Shown in pieces: positions 1 to 6,738 of a stretch of 14,055 bases of DNA. The notes beneath the pieces were generated by a model. The model ran no database searches. It had not been told where the DNA came from and worked only from the letters and a program-made list of their open reading frames with translations. How positions within the stretch are numbered: the first letter of the stretch is position 1; each line of letters opens with the position of its first letter. This DNA comes from an uncultured Eubacteriales bacterium. Its GTDB lineage: Bacteria > Bacillota > Clostridia > Oscillospirales > Oscillospiraceae. The position numbers and the translations under genes were made by a program. The stretch is taken from contig USMI01000036.1 of NCBI GenBank assembly GCA_900555735.1, positions 1 to 14,055 of the forward strand, read 5' to 3'.

Positions 1-11
1 TACGAAAGATG

Positions 12-39
12 CCCGGTTGCTGCTTAATCCATAACCGGG
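12..39. other. Inverted repeat of unknown role
   Basis: CCCGGTT (12-18) and AACCGGG (33-39) form a 7-bp dyad with a 14-nt loop. It is followed by TTTCT on the plus strand and by a weak T run on the minus strand. It could belong to the end of a gene left of the window or act as a second weak stop behind glmS. No tRNA or coding region can be read through it. Confidence 0.3.
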
Positions 40-54
40 TTTCTCGACAAACTG

Positions 55-88
55 ACGCGGCACGCTGATGCGTGCCGCGTTCTTTCTT
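55..88 (+). terminator. Probable intrinsic terminator of a gene left of the window
   Basis: An 11-bp GC-rich stem (ACGCGGCACGC at 55-65, GCGTGCCGCGT at 70-80) with loop TGAT is followed on the plus strand by TTCTTTCT. Read on the minus strand, the stem is followed by a poorer T tract. It therefore best fits a plus-strand gene ending before the window, although it could also help stop glmS transcripts arriving from the right. Confidence 0.55.
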
Positions 89-97
89 GATCGGTTA

Positions 98-1933
98 TCA
101 TTCCACTGTGACGGACTTTGCCAGATTGCGGGGCTTGTCGATGTCGCAGCCGCGCTCCAGCGCGATGTAGTAGGCCAGCAGCTGCAGAGGCACCACGCCC
201 AACTGCGGCAGCAGCATGGCCTCCGTTTCCGGAACGGTCAGCACATTTTCCACACGGCTGTGCATCCGGGCCGCACCGGTCTCGGTGGTCAGGGCAAATA
301 CATTGGCGCCCCGGGCCTGCACCTCCACCACATTGCTCATGGCCTTGTCGAACAGGGGCATATAGGTGGCGGCGGCGATCACCGGCGTACCCTCCTCGAT
401 GAGAGAGATGGTACCGTGCTTCAGCTCGCCGGAGGCGTATGCCTCGGAATGGATATAGGAGATCTCCTTCAGCTTCAGGCTGCCCTCCAGCGACAGGGCG
501 TAGTCCAGATTCCGGCCGATGAAAAACACCTGCTCGTGGGAAGCCAGCAGCTTTGCCGCCTGCCGGATGGGGGCGGTGTTGGCCAGAATGGCTTCCATCT
601 GGGCGGGCAATGCCTGAATACCGTGCACCATGGCGGTATAGGTCTCATAATCCACCGTGCCCATGATGTCGCCGAAATACAGCCCCAGCAGATTCAGCAC
701 TACCATCTGGGTGCTGTATGCCTTGGTGGTGGCCACGGCGATCTCCGGACCGGCCCATGTATAGAGCACGTCGTCAGACTCGCGGGCGATGGAGGAGCCC
801 ACCACATTGACGATGGAGAGGATGCGCGCGCCCCGTTTTTTGGCCTCCCGCAGGGCGGCCATGGAGTCCAGCGTCTCGCCGGACTGGCTGATGACGATGA
901 CCAGATCGCCCTCGCCTACGATGGGGTCGCTGTACCGGAATTCGGAGGCCAGACACACCTCCACCGGACGGCGCAGCAGCCGCTCCAGATTGTACTTGCC
1001 CACCATGCCCACATGGTAGCTGGAGCCGCAGGCCACGATGCAGATGCGGCCGATATCCCGGATCTGCTGCTCGGTCATGGTCAGGTCGCTGAGCACCACG
1101 CGGCCCTCATGGATGCGGCCGGTGATGGCGTTGGCGATGGCGTTGGGCTGCTCGAAGATCTCCTTCAGCATGAAGTGGTCATAGCCTCCCTTTTCCGCCG
1201 CGTCCACATCCCAGTCGATGTGGTGGTGCTCCTTCTCCACCGGACGGCGGCGCTCGTCATAAATGCGGATACCGGCGGCGGTAACGATGGCCATTTCGCC
1301 GTCGTCCATGTATACGATGTCGCGGGTATGGCGCAGCAGGGCCGTCACGTCGGAGGCGATGAAGTTCTCGCCCTCGCCATAGCCCAGCAGCAGCGGCGCG
1401 TCCTTCCGGGCGGCGATGAGCCGGTCCGGCGCGGCAGCGCACAGGATGCCCAGCGCATAGGCGCCTTCTACCGCCGACAGCATGCTGGTGACGGCCTCGA
1501 ACACGTCGCCGCACTGGCGGTAGTACCAGTCCAGCAGCTGGGCCACCACCTCCGTATCCGTTTCGGAGCGGAAGGTGTAGCCCTTTTCTATCAAGTTTTT
1601 CTTCAGGATCGCGTAGTTTTCAATGATCCCGTTATGCACCACCGCGAACAGGCCGCTTTCGCTGACCTGCGGGTGGGCATTCACATCGTTAGGCTCGCCG
1701 TGGGTGGCCCAGCGGGTATGGCCGATGCCGGTGGTGCCGGGCAGAGCCGCGCCCTCCCGCGTCAGGTCGGCCAGCGCCTGTAAGCGGCCCTTGGCCTTCT
1801 GTACCGCCAGACCGTCCGGACCGCACACGGCCACGCCGGAGGAGTCATAGCCCCGGTATTCCAGCCGGCGCAATCCCTCCAGCAGCAGCGGCGCGGCCTG
1901 CTGAGTGCCCACATATCCTACGATTCCACACAT
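98..1933 (-). CDS. glmS: Glutamine--fructose-6-phosphate aminotransferase (isomerizing)
   Basis: GlmS makes glucosamine-6-phosphate from fructose-6-phosphate and glutamine, the first committed step of UDP-GlcNAc and cell-wall synthesis in the cytoplasm. The 611-residue protein has the normal family length. It starts MCGIVGYVG, so Cys2 becomes the N-terminal nucleophile of the class II glutamine amidotransferase domain (about 1-220). Two SIS sugar-isomerase domains follow (about 285-425 and 460-600); SQSGETLDS is the phosphosugar-binding loop of the first. The C-terminus DKPRNLAKSVTVE is the conserved GlmS tail. ATG at 1933 is preceded by AGGAGG (1944-1949). The leader carries a glmS ribozyme, which independently supports the call and indicates feedback control by the product. 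The gene is transcribed away from the DUF421 gene. Confidence 0.98.
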   Translation of the reverse strand: MCGIVGYVGTQQAAPLLLEGLRRLEYRGYDSSGVAVCGPDGLAVQKAKGRLQALADLTREGAALPGTTGIGHTRWATHGEPNDVNAHPQVSESGLFAVVHNGIIENYAILKKNLIEKGYTFRSETDTEVVAQLLDWYYRQCGDVFEAVTSMLSAVEGAYALGILCAAAPDRLIAARKDAPLLLGYGEGENFIASDVTALLRHTRDIVYMDDGEMAIVTAAGIRIYDERRRPVEKEHHHIDWDVDAAEKGGYDHFMLKEIFEQPNAIANAITGRIHEGRVVLSDLTMTEQQIRDIGRICIVACGSSYHVGMVGKYNLERLLRRPVEVCLASEFRYSDPIVGEGDLVIVISQSGETLDSMAALREAKKRGARILSIVNVVGSSIARESDDVLYTWAGPEIAVATTKAYSTQMVVLNLLGLYFGDIMGTVDYETYTAMVHGIQALPAQMEAILANTAPIRQAAKLLASHEQVFFIGRNLDYALSLEGSLKLKEISYIHSEAYASGELKHGTISLIEEGTPVIAAATYMPLFDKAMSNVVEVQARGANVFALTTETGAARMHSRVENVLTVPETEAMLLPQLGVVPLQLLAYYIALERGCDIDKPRNLAKSVTVE

Positions 1934-1959
1934 AATTGTTGTTCCTCCTGATATTTGGT

Positions 1960-2145
1960 CATCAAAAGGACAAACGCGCAGTGATCTGTCATTTTCTTCT
2001 CCGGCGGCAGCGGCTTTGTTTTGCGGTCACCCGCATATTTGTCCGCGGCCTGACGTACCCGAAGGCGGTACGGGAGAGCACCCGCCGAATGCTTCGATAC
2101 TCTCTCCTCCTCGTCGTCCTGCCTTGCGGCAGGCGCATGGCGCTT
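1960..2145 (-). ncRNA. glmS ribozyme (glucosamine-6-phosphate-activated self-cleaving leader RNA)
   Basis: On the minus strand upstream of glmS, the RNA contains the conserved cleavage-site segment AAGCGCC (2145-2139). It then has GACGAGGAGGAG...UAUCGAAGCAUUCGGCGG and GUGCUCUCCCG, which match the core of characterised Bacillus glmS ribozymes in sequence and order. By analogy, cleavage falls between A2144 and G2143. A GGACAAA/UUUGUCC pairing (right arm at 1968-1974 on the plus strand) closes the peripheral P3/P4 region. In this family, GlcN6P acts as cofactor; the cleaved mRNA, with a 5' hydroxyl, is degraded, which lowers GlmS. The outer limits are approximate. The P1 hairpin (CCUGCC-GCAA-GGCAGG) is short and very GC-rich compared with Bacillus. 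Confidence 0.93.
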
Positions 2146-2222
2146 GTGTCGGATGTACTTTCCGAAGGTCCTCCTTTCTCTCTGCGCTGGGAGCATGCTC
2201 TCTTATTTATCATATATAAAAT

Positions 2223-2261
2223 CGGCCACAGACGTGACCGGTTTTATTGCGGTTGGCAATA
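2223..2261. promoter_or_regulatory. Divergent glmS/DUF421 intergenic region with two dyads
   Basis: Between the two divergent genes lie an imperfect dyad (CGGCCAC...GTGACCG, 2223-2240) and a perfect 6-bp dyad, TATTGC-GGTTG-GCAATA (2245-2261), followed by TTTT and a long A run. Both promoters should lie here; TATGAT in an AT-rich stretch near 2205-2215 (minus) is the best -10 candidate for glmS, but I see no good -35. The dyads may be operators or chance; nothing identifies a regulator. Confidence 0.3.
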
Positions 2262-2306
2262 TTTTAAAAAAAAACGTCCATACTCCATGAAAAGGAGTTG
2301 ATCTTG

Positions 2307-2990
2307 ATGATAACCGCGTTTTTCCGCACGGTGCTGCTGTACGGCCTGCTGATCGTGGGTCTGCGGCTGACCGGAAAGCGGCAGATCGGGCAGCTGGAGC
2401 CTATCGAATTCGTGCTGATGATGCTGCTGAGCGATCTGGCGTCCGTTCCCATGCAGGACTTCGGCCTGCCCCTTTTACAGGGCGTGATTCCCATTGCCAC
2501 GCTGCTGGCCCTCAGTACCCTTCTCAGCGGCATCAGCATGCTGAGCATCCGGTTCCGTTCGCTGGTGTGCGGTGAACCGACCCTCATCATCCGGGAGGGC
2601 GTTTTGCAGCAGGCTGCCATGAAGCGCAGCCGCCTGACGCTGGACGAGGTGCTGGAGGAGCTGCGGGTGCAGGGCGTTTCGTCGCTGGACGATGTGAAAT
2701 ACGCCGTGCTGGAGACCAGCGGACAGCTGAGCGTGCTGCTGCGCGCCGACGTACAGCCCGCCACCCCCCGGCAGATGGGGCTGAAGGTAGATGACGATGT
2801 GTTCCTGCCGGTCATCATCATCGACAACGGGCGGCTGATGGGAAAGAACATGGAAAAGATGGGGCTGGATGAAAAATGGCTGCAAAAGCAGCTGAAGACC
2901 CATAAGGCGCACCATGTGCAGGACGTGTTCCTGATGACCGTTGACCGCAGCGGCACTGTGGTGCTGGCCAAGAAGGAGGCGGTGAAATGA
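2307..2990 (+). CDS. DUF421 (YetF-like) membrane protein
   Basis: A 227-residue protein of the DUF421/YetF family. The hydrophobic N-terminal region (about 1-80) contains roughly three membrane spans around the family signature GKRQIGQLEPIEFV. A soluble C-terminal domain with RLTLDEVLEELRVQGV and the DDVKYAVLETSGQLSVL strand motif follows. Family members in sporulating bacteria have been linked to spore or membrane functions, but no biochemical activity is established. I chose ATG 2307 because GGAG at 2294-2297 sits about nine bases upstream; TTG at 2298 directly abuts that site and would leave no spacing, while TTG 2304 remains possible. Its stop overlaps the next gene's start (ATGA), indicating translational coupling with the DUF4363 gene. 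Confidence 0.88.
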   Translation: MITAFFRTVLLYGLLIVGLRLTGKRQIGQLEPIEFVLMMLLSDLASVPMQDFGLPLLQGVIPIATLLALSTLLSGISMLSIRFRSLVCGEPTLIIREGVLQQAAMKRSRLTLDEVLEELRVQGVSSLDDVKYAVLETSGQLSVLLRADVQPATPRQMGLKVDDDVFLPVIIIDNGRLMGKNMEKMGLDEKWLQKQLKTHKAHHVQDVFLMTVDRSGTVVLAKKEAVK

Positions 2991-3367
2991 AGGCGCTTCG
3001 TGCCGCGATCCTTGTGCTGGTGCTGCTGATGGCGGTCAGCCTTGTCAACAGCGCCTATCTCACTGCCCGGTGCGGCGACTGGACGGCCCGATTGGACGCG
3101 GTTACCGCTGCCGCCGAGGGCGGCGACTGGGACACGGCGGGACGGGAGATGGCCGCCCTCCGTGCGGACTGGCGGAAAAAGCAGAGCTATCTCCACATCA
3201 CGCTGATGCATGAGGAGATCAACGAGGCCGACACCCTGCTGCACCAGTGCGCGCTGTTTGTGGACGCGCAGGACAACGATTCCCTCTCCGATACGGCGGT
3301 ACAGCTGGCGCTGCAATTCGACCGTCTGGCGGAGATGGAGCAGCTGAGTATTAAAAACGTTTTATAG
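2987..3367 (+). CDS. DUF4363 family protein with one N-terminal membrane anchor
   Basis: A 126-residue protein. Residues about 4-22 (LRAAILVLVLLMAVSLVNS) form a single hydrophobic segment, an uncleaved anchor or signal. The rest is mostly helical, with a GDWDTAGREMAALRADWRKKQSYLH stretch and a heptad-like tail rich in Leu, Glu and Asp. The pattern, including the W-rich middle and the HEEINEADTLL motif, fits DUF4363, whose genes often follow DUF421 genes in Clostridia. The ATG overlaps the upstream stop, so the two are almost certainly one operon and may work together in the membrane. Function is unknown. The only structure directly downstream is repeat copy A. Confidence 0.75.
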   Translation: MKALRAAILVLVLLMAVSLVNSAYLTARCGDWTARLDAVTAAAEGGDWDTAGREMAALRADWRKKQSYLHITLMHEEINEADTLLHQCALFVDAQDNDSLSDTAVQLALQFDRLAEMEQLSIKNVL

Positions 3368-3382
3368 GAGACGGGGTGGGGC

Positions 3383-3539
3383 AGAAGCCTCGCAGAGTTC
3401 GCGGCGCGCACGCCGCGAAAGATTCTGATTATTTTTTGCCGCGGCGTGTACGTGGCAAAAAATACTTCTCGGCCTGCCAGTGCCAAAGGCGCGCAGTCAG
3501 GCCGCAATCCCCTTTGGCAACAAAATCGTCAGATTTTGT
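3383..3539 (+). repeat. Multi-hairpin intergenic repeat, copy A
   Basis: This stretch between the convergent DUF4363 and nrdR genes shares sequence and fold with 12999-13186. In order: motif AGAAGCCTCGCAGAG; hairpin 1, TTCGCGGCG/CGCCGCGAA (3398-3406/3411-3419); hairpin 2, a 14-bp stem TATTTTTTGCCGCG/CGTGGCAAAAAATA (3430-3443/3451-3464) with loop GCGTGTA; hairpin 3, TGCCAAAGG/CCTTTGGCA (3481-3489/3511-3519); and a small hairpin ACAAAATC/GATTTTGT (3520-3527/3532-3539). No reading frame fits. It could be a non-autonomous mobile element, a REP-like sequence or a shared 3'-end structure. Confidence 0.75.
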
Positions 3540-3549
3540 GTCAGGATTC

Positions 3550-4005
3550 TTACTTCTCGTTGAGCAGCTTGTTCAGCTCCGACATGAAGGTGTTGATGTC
3601 CTTGAACTGGCGATAGACGCTGGCGAAGCGGACATAGGCCACCTCGTCGGCGGCTTTCAGCTTCTCCATGACCTTCTCACCGATGACCTCGGTGCTGGTC
3701 TCGCGCTCCAGCGAGTTCTGCAGCTCCTGCTCGATCTCGCTGGCCATCCGCTCCATGTCCGCCACGGGGACCGGGCGCTTCTCACAGGAGCGCTGGATGC
3801 CCCGCAGGATCTTGTTCCGGTCGAAGCTCTGGCGGCTGCCATCCTTCTTGATGACCACCATGGGCAGGCTTTCCACCGTTTCATAGGTGGTAAAGCGTTT
3901 TTCGCACTTGAGACATTCGCGGCGGCGGCGGATGCTGCTGCCCTCGTCAGCGGGGCGGGAATCCACTACCTTGCTCTCTTTGTATCCGCAATAGGGGCAT
4001 TTCAT
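3550..4005 (-). CDS. nrdR: Transcriptional repressor NrdR
   Basis: NrdR is the zinc-ribbon/ATP-cone repressor that senses dATP/ATP and represses ribonucleotide reductase genes. The 151-residue protein starts MKCPYCGYKE. Cys3, Cys6, Cys31 and Cys34 form the zinc ribbon, followed by RRRRECLKCEKRFTTYE, the typical DNA-binding segment. Residues about 46-136 are the ATP-cone (VVIKKDGSRQSFDRNKILRG...; EVAYVRFASVYRQF). A longer frame opens at 4056, but ATG 4005 starts exactly where the family starts and has GGGAGGG eight bases upstream. It is convergent with the DUF421-DUF4363 operon and divergent from mazF. No reductase gene or recognisable NrdR box is present in the window. Confidence 0.97.
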   Translation of the reverse strand: MKCPYCGYKESKVVDSRPADEGSSIRRRRECLKCEKRFTTYETVESLPMVVIKKDGSRQSFDRNKILRGIQRSCEKRPVPVADMERMASEIEQELQNSLERETSTEVIGEKVMEKLKAADEVAYVRFASVYRQFKDINTFMSELNKLLNEK

Positions 4006-4071
4006 CTCTGTGACCCTCCCAAATTCCGGCGAACAGGGCCGCCGGTTATTCAACACACAGTAATCATAATC

Positions 4072-4080
4072 ATTATATCA
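4072..4080 (-). promoter_or_regulatory. Candidate extended -10 promoter of nrdR
   Basis: The minus strand reads TGATATAAT, an extended -10 (TGnTATAAT), about 67-75 bases upstream of the nrdR start. There is no good -35 at 17 bp, which is acceptable for an extended -10. The resulting leader of about 60 nt carries a CCGGCG/CGCCGG hairpin before the ribosome-binding site. Confidence 0.5.
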
Positions 4081-4191
4081 TAGAGATACAAGATGTGGTA
4101 GTCTTTTTTTGCGTTTTTTCGTTTTTTGCACCATCGGGCGGGGACAGGCATAGGATAACACAGGACGAAAGCGAATGAAGCCGGGGGAATG

Positions 4192-4197
4192 TATAAT
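4192..4197 (+). promoter_or_regulatory. Candidate -10 element for the mazF-like gene
   Basis: A perfect TATAAT lies about 86 bases before the mazF start in the 277-base nrdR/mazF gap. The -35 position (AAGCGA) is poor, so this is a weak call. The gap also has three T runs (about 4106-4127), AT-rich spacer sequence and no convincing small gene. Confidence 0.35.
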
Positions 4198-4282
4198 CCG
4201 GCGGCGTGCGGGGGACAATGGAAGTGGCCTGATACATTGGGTACTTCCTACGGGGCCGTTCCGCAGGGGCGGTCACGACACG

Positions 4283-4666
4283 ATGCGGAGTGTGAACTTT
4301 GTGGATACAACTGTCAAACGCGGAGAGATCTATTACGCCGATCTCAGCCCGGTGGTGGGCAGCGAGCAGGGCGGCGTGAGACCTGTTCTCATCGTACAGA
4401 ATGATACCGGCAACCGCCACAGCCCAACGGTGATCGCGGCGGCCATCACCTCGCAGATGGGCAAAGCCAAGCTGCCCACACATATCGAGCTGCAAGCCAT
4501 GCGCTATGGCCTGCCCAAGGAATCCGTGGTGCTGCTGGAGCAGGTGCGCACGCTGGATAAGCAGCGGCTGCGTCAGCGGATGGGGCAGGTGGACGGCGAC
4601 GTGATGGAAAAGGTGGACGCCGCCATTGCGGTCAGCTTCGGGCTGCCGCAGCCGCGGCTGGTATGA
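4283..4666 (+). CDS. MazF/EndoA-type endoribonuclease toxin (PemK family), no adjacent antitoxin
   Basis: Close in sequence to Bacillus EndoA/NdoA, a sequence-specific mRNA endonuclease. From ATG 4283 it has 127 residues. VKRGEIYYADLSPVVGSEQG and GVRPVLIVQNDTGNRHSPTV are near-diagnostic. Arg33 (GGVRPV) and Thr56 (AAITSQ) are the family's catalytic Arg and Thr, so it looks active. TPTHIEL-type and LLEQVRTLDKQRL motifs complete the fold. The start is uncertain: ATG 4283 has only a weak purine stretch upstream, while GTG 4301 has GGAG ten bases before it and gives the usual N-terminus close to TVKRGE. A further in-frame ATG at 4175 would add an unlike-family extension. No MazE/EndoAI-like gene lies on either side, so any antitoxin is elsewhere or control differs. 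A strong palindromic terminator follows. Confidence 0.93.
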   Translation: MRSVNFVDTTVKRGEIYYADLSPVVGSEQGGVRPVLIVQNDTGNRHSPTVIAAAITSQMGKAKLPTHIELQAMRYGLPKESVVLLEQVRTLDKQRLRQRMGQVDGDVMEKVDAAIAVSFGLPQPRLV

Positions 4667-4667
4667 G

Positions 4668-4702
4668 AAAACGCCTCCGGCCAAATGGCCGGAGGCGTTT
4701 TC
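4668..4702 (+). terminator. Intrinsic terminator of the mazF-like gene, palindromic
   Basis: AAAACGCCTCCGGCC (4668-4682) and GGCCGGAGGCGTTTT (4687-4701) form a perfect 15-bp stem with loop AAAT just after the stop. It is symmetric, so it could act in both directions, although there is no minus-strand gene for it to stop here. Confidence 0.9.
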
Positions 4703-4777
4703 CTGCGCAAAGGTCATCCGGAACAGGCCAAAACGGGAATATTCATAAAAAATTCACCGTTTCCCGGCGGTTGGGGC

Positions 4778-4807
4778 TTGACTTGGACCGCGCTTCCGGC
4801 TTAATAA
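4778..4807 (+). promoter_or_regulatory. Sigma-A-type promoter of the flavodoxin gene
   Basis: TTGACT (4778-4783) is followed after 17-18 bp by TTAATA/TAATAA (4801-4807). The start point should fall near 4814. Just downstream, CGCCGG-CTTA-CCGGCG forms a small leader hairpin before the GGAGG ribosome-binding site. Confidence 0.7.
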
Positions 4808-4868
4808 TAATACCATACCATCCCGCCGGCTTACCGGCGCGGAATATATAAGATCGGAGGAAATTGAT

Positions 4869-5339
4869 ATGAGCAAGAAACTGGTCGCGTATTTTTCTGC
4901 TACCGGCACCACCAAAAAGGCGGCGGAGCGTCTGGCAAAGGCGGCGGACGCCGATCTGTTCGAGATCGCGCCTGTGACGCCCTATACCAAGGCGGATCTG
5001 GACTGGATGGATAAAAAGAGCCGCAGCACCATTGAGATGAACGATCCCGCCTCCCGGCCGGAGATGGCCCGCCTGCCGGAGAATATGGCGGAATACGATA
5101 CGGTATTTCTGGGCTTCCCCATCTGGTGGTATGTGGCGCCCCACATCATCAACACCTTCGTGGAGTCCTGCGACCTGTCCGGCAAGACGGTGGTGCTGTT
5201 TGCCACCTCCGGCGGCAGCGGCTTCGGCAAGACGCTGGACGAGCTGCGTCCCCTTTGCCCGAAGGCAATCTGGAAGGAGGGCAAGCTCCTCAACCGCATG
5301 TCGGATGAGGCACTTGCGGACTGGGTAAAAACAATCTGA
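4869..5339 (+). CDS. Flavodoxin family protein
   Basis: A 156-residue single-domain flavodoxin (flavodoxin_4-like). The N-terminal strand and FMN phosphate loop read LVAYFSATGTTKKAAERLA (residues 5-23). FLGFPIWWYVAPHIINTFVE holds the aromatic residues usual next to the flavin ring, and VVLFATSGGSGFGKTLDEL is the second flavin loop. Relatives carry electrons or act as small NAD(P)H-dependent quinone or flavin reductases; which applies here cannot be read from sequence. ATG 4869 has CGGAGG about eight bases upstream. It has its own promoter and terminator, so it appears to be a single-gene unit. Neighbours give no clue to its redox partner. Confidence 0.92.
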   Translation: MSKKLVAYFSATGTTKKAAERLAKAADADLFEIAPVTPYTKADLDWMDKKSRSTIEMNDPASRPEMARLPENMAEYDTVFLGFPIWWYVAPHIINTFVESCDLSGKTVVLFATSGGSGFGKTLDELRPLCPKAIWKEGKLLNRMSDEALADWVKTI

Positions 5340-5354
5340 ACGAGAACATGAAAT

Positions 5355-5383
5355 GAGGGAGCCGGCGGCTCCCTCGTTTTTTT
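5355..5383 (+). terminator. Intrinsic terminator of the flavodoxin gene
   Basis: GAGGGAGCC (5355-5363) and GGCTCCCTC (5367-5375) form a 9-bp stem with loop GGC, followed by GTTTTTTT. The last bases of the T tract are also the stop codon of the convergent sporulation gene. For the minus strand the same stem is followed by ATTTCATG, a weaker signal. Confidence 0.9.
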
Positions 5384-6725
5384 ACAGCCTGCTGGCCAGC
5401 TCTGCCGCCCGCGTCCACAGCACCGGCCCCACCGCGCCGCTCTGGTCGATGCCCAGCTGCCGCTGTAAGGCCAGTACGGCCCGCTGGGTGGCGGGGCCGA
5501 ACACGCCGTCCGCCTCCACTGTGGGGATGGCCGGGTCCTGTGCCGCGATCTTGCGGACATTTTCCTGAAACTGCCGCACCGCCCTGCCCTCGTCACCCAG
5601 CACCAGAAACCGGCCGGGATAGACCTGCTCGATGTAGTTCTGATAGTCCTGCGGCAGGGCGCGGAGCACCTGATCGTATACGTTCAACAGCCGGTTCCAT
5701 GTGTCCCGCCCCACCACGCCGTCCACCGGCAGGCCGTAAAGGCTCTGGAAGGTATACACCGCGTCACGGGTGGCGTCATCGAACACACCGGTCAGGGCGA
5801 TCTGGGGCAGCTCCGGCAGGAAATAGCCCAGAAACGCCAGATAGTACTGCACGGTGCTGACGGCCGCACCTTCGTCGCCGTAGCGCAGTACCTCCGGAAA
5901 TGCGGGCTGCACCTCCGTCAGGGTCAGGCCCTCGCTGGCCAGCTCACTGAGCTGCTTCACCCCCGTCCAGACCTCTTTGATCTTGTACCATGTGGCCTTG
6001 CCCACGATGCCGTCGGCGTCCAGATTGAACACCCGCTGGAACTCCCGTACCGCGTCCTCTGTGTTCCGGTCAAAGGCGTTGGACACCGGAGAGATCACCG
6101 GGATGCCGGGGTAGTTCTCGTGGATGCGGTTCAGCTGCTGCTGGATGGTGCGGACGCTCTGACCGTAGGAGCCCCGCTCCAGCGGGCGGCCGGGGTAGGA
6201 GGGGATGTTGTCGGCCACCGGCGCGTCGAACACAATGTTGATGTCGTCGCCGTAGTAGTATTGCAGGATCTCATAGGGGATGTACCCGGCCTCCGCCAGA
6301 TCCACGCTGCCCCATTGGCTCAGGCCGCTGCACCGGGTACGTATCCCGTCGCAGAAGGCGGCGAACAACGGCTCCACGCTGCCCTGCCGCACGATGTAGT
6401 TGTTGAAGATATCGTCCACGATCTGGCTGATGTTCTCGAACACATTGCCGCCGGAGACGTAGGCCTGATCCCGCTGAGTGGTGCTGGTGATGTCGAAATC
6501 ATAGCCCCGGCTGCGGTAGAACTCCGTATAGACCCGGTTCAGGGCGAAGGAGATCTGGGCCATGATATTGGCCCGCAGCGCCGCCTCCGGCCAGGTGGGA
6601 TACAGCTCGTGGGAGGCCACGTTCTTGATGTAGCTGGTGAAGGGAACGGTCACATTGGGGGCGTTGCTGTCGGGCAGGCCCAGATGAACGGTGATGAAGG
6701 TGGGAACGATGGGGTATGTGGGCAT
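5382..6725 (-). CDS. SpoIID-like domain protein with three C-terminal peptidoglycan-binding domains
   Basis: A 447-residue protein. Residues about 24-165 resemble SpoIID/LytB: VPFTSYIKNVASHELYPTWPEAAL places Glu40 at the position of the SpoIID catalytic Glu, DITSTTQRDQAYVSG (78-92) matches the conserved DTTHCQVY region, and CSGLSQWGSVDLAEAGYIPYEIL (132-154) matches the G-SQYGA-GYxxxEIL end. Three PG_binding_1 repeats follow at about 187-250, 283-346 and 378-440, each ending in a DGVVG..TW-type motif. SpoIID proteins are lytic transglycosylases acting on peptidoglycan during engulfment. No signal peptide is visible, so it may work inside the mother cell on cortex or coat, but the substrate is inferred. 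AAGGAGG lies before ATG 6725. Its gene begins 13 bases after the preceding small gene, one operon. Confidence 0.85.
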   Translation of the reverse strand: MPTYPIVPTFITVHLGLPDSNAPNVTVPFTSYIKNVASHELYPTWPEAALRANIMAQISFALNRVYTEFYRSRGYDFDITSTTQRDQAYVSGGNVFENISQIVDDIFNNYIVRQGSVEPLFAAFCDGIRTRCSGLSQWGSVDLAEAGYIPYEILQYYYGDDINIVFDAPVADNIPSYPGRPLERGSYGQSVRTIQQQLNRIHENYPGIPVISPVSNAFDRNTEDAVREFQRVFNLDADGIVGKATWYKIKEVWTGVKQLSELASEGLTLTEVQPAFPEVLRYGDEGAAVSTVQYYLAFLGYFLPELPQIALTGVFDDATRDAVYTFQSLYGLPVDGVVGRDTWNRLLNVYDQVLRALPQDYQNYIEQVYPGRFLVLGDEGRAVRQFQENVRKIAAQDPAIPTVEADGVFGPATQRAVLALQRQLGIDQSGAVGPVLWTRAAELASRL

Positions 6726-6738
6726 GGCGGTCTCCTCC

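Noticed and set aside
1..50. Possible tRNA or tRNA fragment at the left edge
   Set aside because: Only one dyad (CCCGGTT/AACCGGG) is present; there are no D-arm or T-arm sequences.
68..1783. Long plus-strand open frame of 571 codons
   Set aside because: It lies antisense to glmS. The translation is His/Gly/Gln-rich low-complexity text typical of the complementary strand of a GC-rich gene, with no ribosome site or family match.
1918..2196. Small minus-strand frame upstream of glmS
   Set aside because: It runs through the glmS ribozyme core, whose conserved RNA motifs explain the sequence; the protein resembles nothing.
3420..3470. Hairpin 2 of repeat copy A as an ordinary terminator for DUF4363
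   Set aside because: The T run is the 5' arm of the stem and the 3' side is an A run, the reverse of what a plus-strand intrinsic terminator needs. A terminator role is not excluded but not supported.
4006..4056. Longer N-terminus for nrdR
   Set aside because: The NrdR family begins at MKCPYC, and a strong ribosome site precedes ATG 4005; the extra 17 residues have no counterpart.
4006..4282. A mazE-like antitoxin gene upstream of the MazF-type gene
   Set aside because: No plus-strand frame here has a ribosome site and a plausible ribbon-helix-helix or AbrB-like sequence.
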